From a virus: a stretch of DNA of 49,051 bases. Location: IMG/VR virus record IMGVR_UViG_3300042516_003064, positions 1 through 49,051 of that record; one strand, given 5' to 3'. Below the pieces are notes generated by a model. That model ran no database searches, was not told the origin of the DNA, and worked only from the letters and a program-made list of their open reading frames with translations. A program made the translations under genes and the position numbers. Shown in pieces: positions 46,361 through 49,051 of this stretch; the first letter of the stretch is position 1; every line of letters begins with the position of its first letter.

Positions 46361-47547
46361 CATTGGCGCGGTTTCCCGCCGACAGCCTCCAGCGCCTTCA
46401 CTTCGTCGAACGTCAGCCCCGCCTTCTTCGCTGCCGTGATCGCCCGCTGCGTCAGCTGCCCCTTCTTCCGGCCCTTCAGATCCCCGCGGCTCACCATCTG
46501 GCAGATGTACTTCCAGCTCAGGCCGCTCATCACGTCGTCCTTCGTCTCGTGGATCGGCCGCCGCGTTTTCTTCTGGTGCATCCGGATCACGCCCGCCATG
46601 CTCCGCGCGATCTCCGCTCGCTCCTTCGCCGGGTACAGATCCAGCAGGCTCCGCGACCACTGCTGCCACGTCATCCCCGGCGGCGGCTCCGTCAGGCCCG
46701 CCCCATACAGATCCGTCCTGGCGTACCGGCCCGCCGTGCCCACGCCCTCGACACGCCGCAGCATCCGCTCCCACAGCTCCGGCCATCCCTGCGGATACTT
46801 CCACAGTCCGCCCAGCGGCTCCTCGCCGAACGGTGGCGTCACCCGCTGCAGGCTCACGCTCGTGCCCATCATCGCCTGCACGTCGTACGCCCGGTTGTAG
46901 TCCCAACCCTCACGCGCGGCCGCCACCCACACGTCCTCGGCCTTCCAGTCGTAGATCGGCTTGCAGTTGAAGTAGTACCCCTCACGCGCACCCGCGATGT
47001 AGTTGTCCCGCACCTTCTTGGTCACCGTCTGCAGCCGCCGCACCGACTCCTGCGCACGGATCCCCGTCAGGTCCGCCACCGTTCCGCACTCCGGCCCGAA
47101 CAGCACCGGGCCCACGTCATCCAGCTGCATCCCCATCCGGAACCGCGGCGCATCCTTCACCGTCACCGCGCCAGCCGGCAGCGGCCTGATCCACCGATCA
47201 CGCGCCGCCGGATCCCAGCAGTTCCACCACGGCTGCGTCCTCGCGCACGCATTCCGATGCTTGATCGGCAGGCAGCACCACAGGAACCGCAGATCATCCC
47301 TTGCCCGCACCCGCTCCACATACTCGATCGTCTCCGGGTAGCAGGCCTCCTCGTCCACGAAGTAGACATCCAGCGGCAGCCGGCCCCGCTCACGCGCCAC
47401 CATCGCCGTCAGGTTCAGCACCGTCGTGCTGTCCTTCCCGCCGCTGAAGCTCACCACCACGCGATCGAACAGGTCGTAGATCCGCCGGATCCGATCCAGC
47501 GCTGCGCTCATCACGTCCTGGTCGGTGCTCGTCGGCTTCAGCGTCAT
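46360..47547 (-). CDS. PAPS-reductase-like / IbrA-like PP-loop protein
   Basis: A 395-residue PP-loop ATPase starting at 47547 (ATGA overlap with the cupin gene). The PP-loop SGGKDS is at residues 35-40, in VVVSFSGGKDSTTVLNL. CNFK-type downstream motifs are seen: YFVDEEACYPETIEYVERV, CKPIYDWKAEDVWVAAAREG and the WYRR-like region. The C-terminal 120 residues (MHQKKTRRPIHETKDDVMSG onwards) are helical and basic. The family includes CysH, DndC and IbrA. Together with the flanking ParB-like proteins this suggests a DNA- or RNA-modifying step, not sulfate assimilation. Confidence 0.85.
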   Translation of the reverse strand: MTLKPTSTDQDVMSAALDRIRRIYDLFDRVVVSFSGGKDSTTVLNLTAMVARERGRLPLDVYFVDEEACYPETIEYVERVRARDDLRFLWCCLPIKHRNACARTQPWWNCWDPAARDRWIRPLPAGAVTVKDAPRFRMGMQLDDVGPVLFGPECGTVADLTGIRAQESVRRLQTVTKKVRDNYIAGAREGYYFNCKPIYDWKAEDVWVAAAREGWDYNRAYDVQAMMGTSVSLQRVTPPFGEEPLGGLWKYPQGWPELWERMLRRVEGVGTAGRYARTDLYGAGLTEPPPGMTWQQWSRSLLDLYPAKERAEIARSMAGVIRMHQKKTRRPIHETKDDVMSGLSWKYICQMVSRGDLKGRKKGQLTQRAITAAKKAGLTFDEVKALEAVGGKPRQ

Positions 47548-48248
47548 CGCGTCTGGATCCCTGGGATCACCGCCGCCGACACGCCATCGACCATCGTCTT
47601 CCGCACCATCGGATGGTCCACATCCGTCGGGCCCGTGTCGCTGTCCGGGTGCCACGCCACCACCGTCAGCCCCGCATCGCGGCCCGTCCTGAACCGGTGC
47701 TCACCGTGCGGGTGGATCACAAACACCATCCCAGGCCGCAGCTCGAACTCGCCCTCCGGCGTCTCGCACCACCCACGACCGCGCACCACCATCCCCACGC
47801 GCACGCTCGGGTGCGTGTGCATCGTCTGCTCCGTCCCCATCGGGAACCACAGCCCGTTCAGGCACGGATCCCCCAGCCGCACTGGCGGCACCAGCATGCT
47901 GTCCGTGCAGCCGTCGATGTACCGCAGCCGCCCACGCTCCTCGAGCGGGCCGCCGATCTGCATCATCCCCAGCCACCCCGCGCGGCTGATCACAATCCCC
48001 CGGCTCAGGTCCGTGCCCACCGGCCGCACCTCGCACTTGCCCGGCGCCGCCGCCCACATCCCTGCCGTCAGCACATGCGGCCAACAACCGTGCTGCCGCA
48101 CCGTCAGCGCGCCCTGCCAGCAGAACACGAACTGCGTCGCGTCCGGACCCAGCACCAGCGCGCCGTCATCCACGCCCCACACCCGGCAGTCCGGCAGGTC
48201 GCGCAGCAGACCATGCGCCAGCTCAATCAGTTCCAACGTCTTGCTCAT
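47544..48248 (-). CDS. Cupin-fold protein
   Basis: A 234-residue protein from the ATG at 48248 (MSKTLELIELAHGLLRD). The C-terminal half is a metal-type cupin: MHTHPSVRVGMVVRGRGWCE (H144, H146) then RPGMVFVIHPHGEHRF (H179, H181, H184). The N-terminal half (VFCWQGALTVRQ, GMWAAAPGKCEV) looks like a second, His-poor cupin repeat. It overlaps the ParB-like gene by 26 nt and the PAPS-reductase-like gene by 4. A small-molecule-binding or oxygenase role is possible; its substrate is unknown. Confidence 0.75.
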   Translation of the reverse strand: MSKTLELIELAHGLLRDLPDCRVWGVDDGALVLGPDATQFVFCWQGALTVRQHGCWPHVLTAGMWAAAPGKCEVRPVGTDLSRGIVISRAGWLGMMQIGGPLEERGRLRYIDGCTDSMLVPPVRLGDPCLNGLWFPMGTEQTMHTHPSVRVGMVVRGRGWCETPEGEFELRPGMVFVIHPHGEHRFRTGRDAGLTVVAWHPDSDTGPTDVDHPMVRKTMVDGVSAAVIPGIQTR

Positions 48249-48942
48249 CCAGCCACTCCCTGCAGATCTGCACCAGCGCCTCGGGCGTGCCCTCCAGCCC
48301 GTGCCGATCCTTCGCCGCGCGCACCGCAGCCAGCACCACCTCGCGGTCATCCCACAGCAGGTTCACGCTGAAGATGTGCCGCTCCTCCACCTCGCCGCTC
48401 TCCGCTGTCGCGTCCGCAGCTCCATCCTCGTCCTCGCCCTCCGGCAGCCCCAGGCCCTCCTGGCGCTCAGGCTCCGCCCGCTCCGTGCCGGCCTCCGCCA
48501 TCCCCTCGAACGCCTCCAGCTCCAGCCCGTCGTGCAGTCGCTTCAGGTCGTCCTCGCCGAAGCCCAGCACCGCTGGGTCGATCTCCATCGCGTTGATCTC
48601 CTGGCGCAGCAGCTCCAGATCCCAACCCGCGTTCTCAGCCAGCTTGTTGTCCGCCAGCACGTACGCCCGGCGCTGCCGCTCATCCAGGTGGTCGAGCACC
48701 ACCACCGGGACCTTCTTCAGCCCCAGGTGCTGGGCCGCGGCCAGCCGCCCATGCCCCGCCAGGATCCCGGCCGAGGTGTCCACCAGGATCGGATTGAGGA
48801 AGCCGAACTCGACGATGCTCGCGGCCAGTTGCGCAATCTGCTCAGTCGAGTGGGTGCGAGCGTTGCGCTCGTACGGCACCAGCTTCTCGACAGGCCAGAG
48901 CTCGATCCGCTTGGCCATCGCCGGGATTGTGGGAGAAGTCAT
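48223..48942 (-). CDS. ParB/sulfiredoxin-fold nuclease-like protein
   Basis: ParB N-terminal-like domain in the first 100 residues: IELWPVEKLVPYERNARTHS, IVEFGFLNPILVDTSAGILA, GHGRLAAAQHLGLKKVPVVV, then LADNKLAENAGWDLELLRQE, all typical of phage ParB proteins that partner methyltransferases. A long acidic linker (ERAEPERQEGLGLPEGEDED) leads to a C-terminal helical tail (VVLAAVRAAKDRHGLEGTPE). I list the ATG at 48942; an inner ATG (48918) and a TTG at 49017 with AAAGGAG upstream are alternatives. No partner methylase follows; a cupin and a PAPS-reductase-like gene do. Confidence 0.82.
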   Translation of the reverse strand: MTSPTIPAMAKRIELWPVEKLVPYERNARTHSTEQIAQLAASIVEFGFLNPILVDTSAGILAGHGRLAAAQHLGLKKVPVVVLDHLDERQRRAYVLADNKLAENAGWDLELLRQEINAMEIDPAVLGFGEDDLKRLHDGLELEAFEGMAEAGTERAEPERQEGLGLPEGEDEDGAADATAESGEVEERHIFSVNLLWDDREVVLAAVRAAKDRHGLEGTPEALVQICREWLDEQDVGTD

Positions 48943-48999
48943 GCTGCGTCTGGGGTCTCGCCAGGGAAGGGCCCCGATTGGGCCACGGTAGCCCTGGCC

Positions 49000-49015
49000 G
49001 CGCAACCGGTTGCGC
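49000..49015. promoter_or_regulatory. 16-bp perfect palindrome near right window end
   Basis: GCGCAACCGGTTGCGC is a perfect dyad, followed at once by an overlapping half copy (GCGCAAC at 49012-49018) and ACCGG. It lies about 58 nt upstream of the listed ParB ATG, and 36 nt from the window end. It is a suitable operator for the ParB-like protein or another regulator. The remaining 49018-49051 holds AAAGGAG (minus strand) and an A-tract; no gene is seen. Confidence 0.5.
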
Positions 49016-49051
49016 AACTACCGGCAGCTCCTTTGCGATCAAAAAACGCTC

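Noticed and set aside
46360-47547. Auxiliary metabolic sulfate-assimilation (cysH) gene
   Set aside because: The PP-loop family fits, but adjacency to ParB-like genes and the long extra C-terminal region fit IbrA-like proteins better than PAPS reductase proper.
1-49051. Direct terminal repeats marking packaged genome ends
   Set aside because: The first and last tens of bases share no visible repeat; the lambda-type terminase suggests cohesive ends, but a cos site could not be located by eye.

Overview
The window holds what looks like the whole, or nearly the whole, genome of a temperate contractile-tailed bacteriophage (myovirus, Caudoviricetes), written from an arbitrary breakpoint. The tail is P2-like (FI sheath, FII tube, E/E', T, U, X, D, V, W, J, I). 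The packaging and head genes are lambda/HK97-like (Nu1/A terminase, gpW, lambda-type portal, protease fused to capsid). GC is high and coding is dense on both strands. The host is probably a high-GC bacterium; a freshwater picocyanobacterium (Cyanobium/Synechococcus type) is possible but is only inferred from gene style, with no host marker gene present.

Layout. At 1-1486 a DEAH helicase lies on the minus strand. From 1590 to 10646 runs a plus-strand early region: PD-(D/E)XK exonuclease, RecT annealase, excisionase-like HTH, SSB, a winged-helix protein, a DNA methyltransferase with DUF4942, zinc-ribbon and HNH proteins, a run of very short overlapping genes with several membrane peptides, and a dCTP deaminase. 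It ends in a strong Rho-independent terminator at 10669-10698. A putative attP follows at 10709-10973: the 3' half of a tRNA-Met(CAU) gene flanked on both sides by direct-repeat arm sites. Next come two small genes, a tyrosine integrase and a membrane-anchored HTH protein (11021-13235).

From 13232 to 49017 everything is on the minus strand and should be read from high to low coordinates. The order is: ParB-like protein, cupin, PAPS-reductase-like protein and second ParB-like protein (48.9-45.7 kb); two small genes; terminase, head-joining protein, portal, protease-capsid, decoration and joining proteins (45.1-38.1 kb); a collagen-like fibre, tail terminator and two carbohydrate-active surface proteins (38.1-32.8 kb); baseplate (32.4-29.6 kb); fibres, including a DUF4815 pair and a secreted polysaccharide-lyase-like protein (29.6-22.8 kb); sheath, tube, chaperones, tape measure and hub (22.6-15.5 kb); and a lysis/accessory block with holin-like proteins, a C39-like peptidase, a prolyl-4-hydroxylase-like 2OG oxygenase and a GH24 lysozyme (15.4-13.2 kb). 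If the ends are joined, the left-end helicase reads straight into the right-end ParB gene on the same strand, as expected for a circularly permuted genome.

Most unusual features: (i) a family of structured leader RNAs upstream of small early genes, with one compensated base-pair change in a GAGA-capped hairpin; (ii) an attP with both arms in the middle of the window; (iii) a ParB/cupin/PAPS-reductase/ParB gene block next to the packaging genes; (iv) a RecT with an SSB-like acidic tip; (v) a signal-peptide-bearing polysaccharide lyase inside a tail-fibre operon; (vi) a collagen-like fibre encoded together with a P4H-like oxygenase. No CI-like repressor was recognised.
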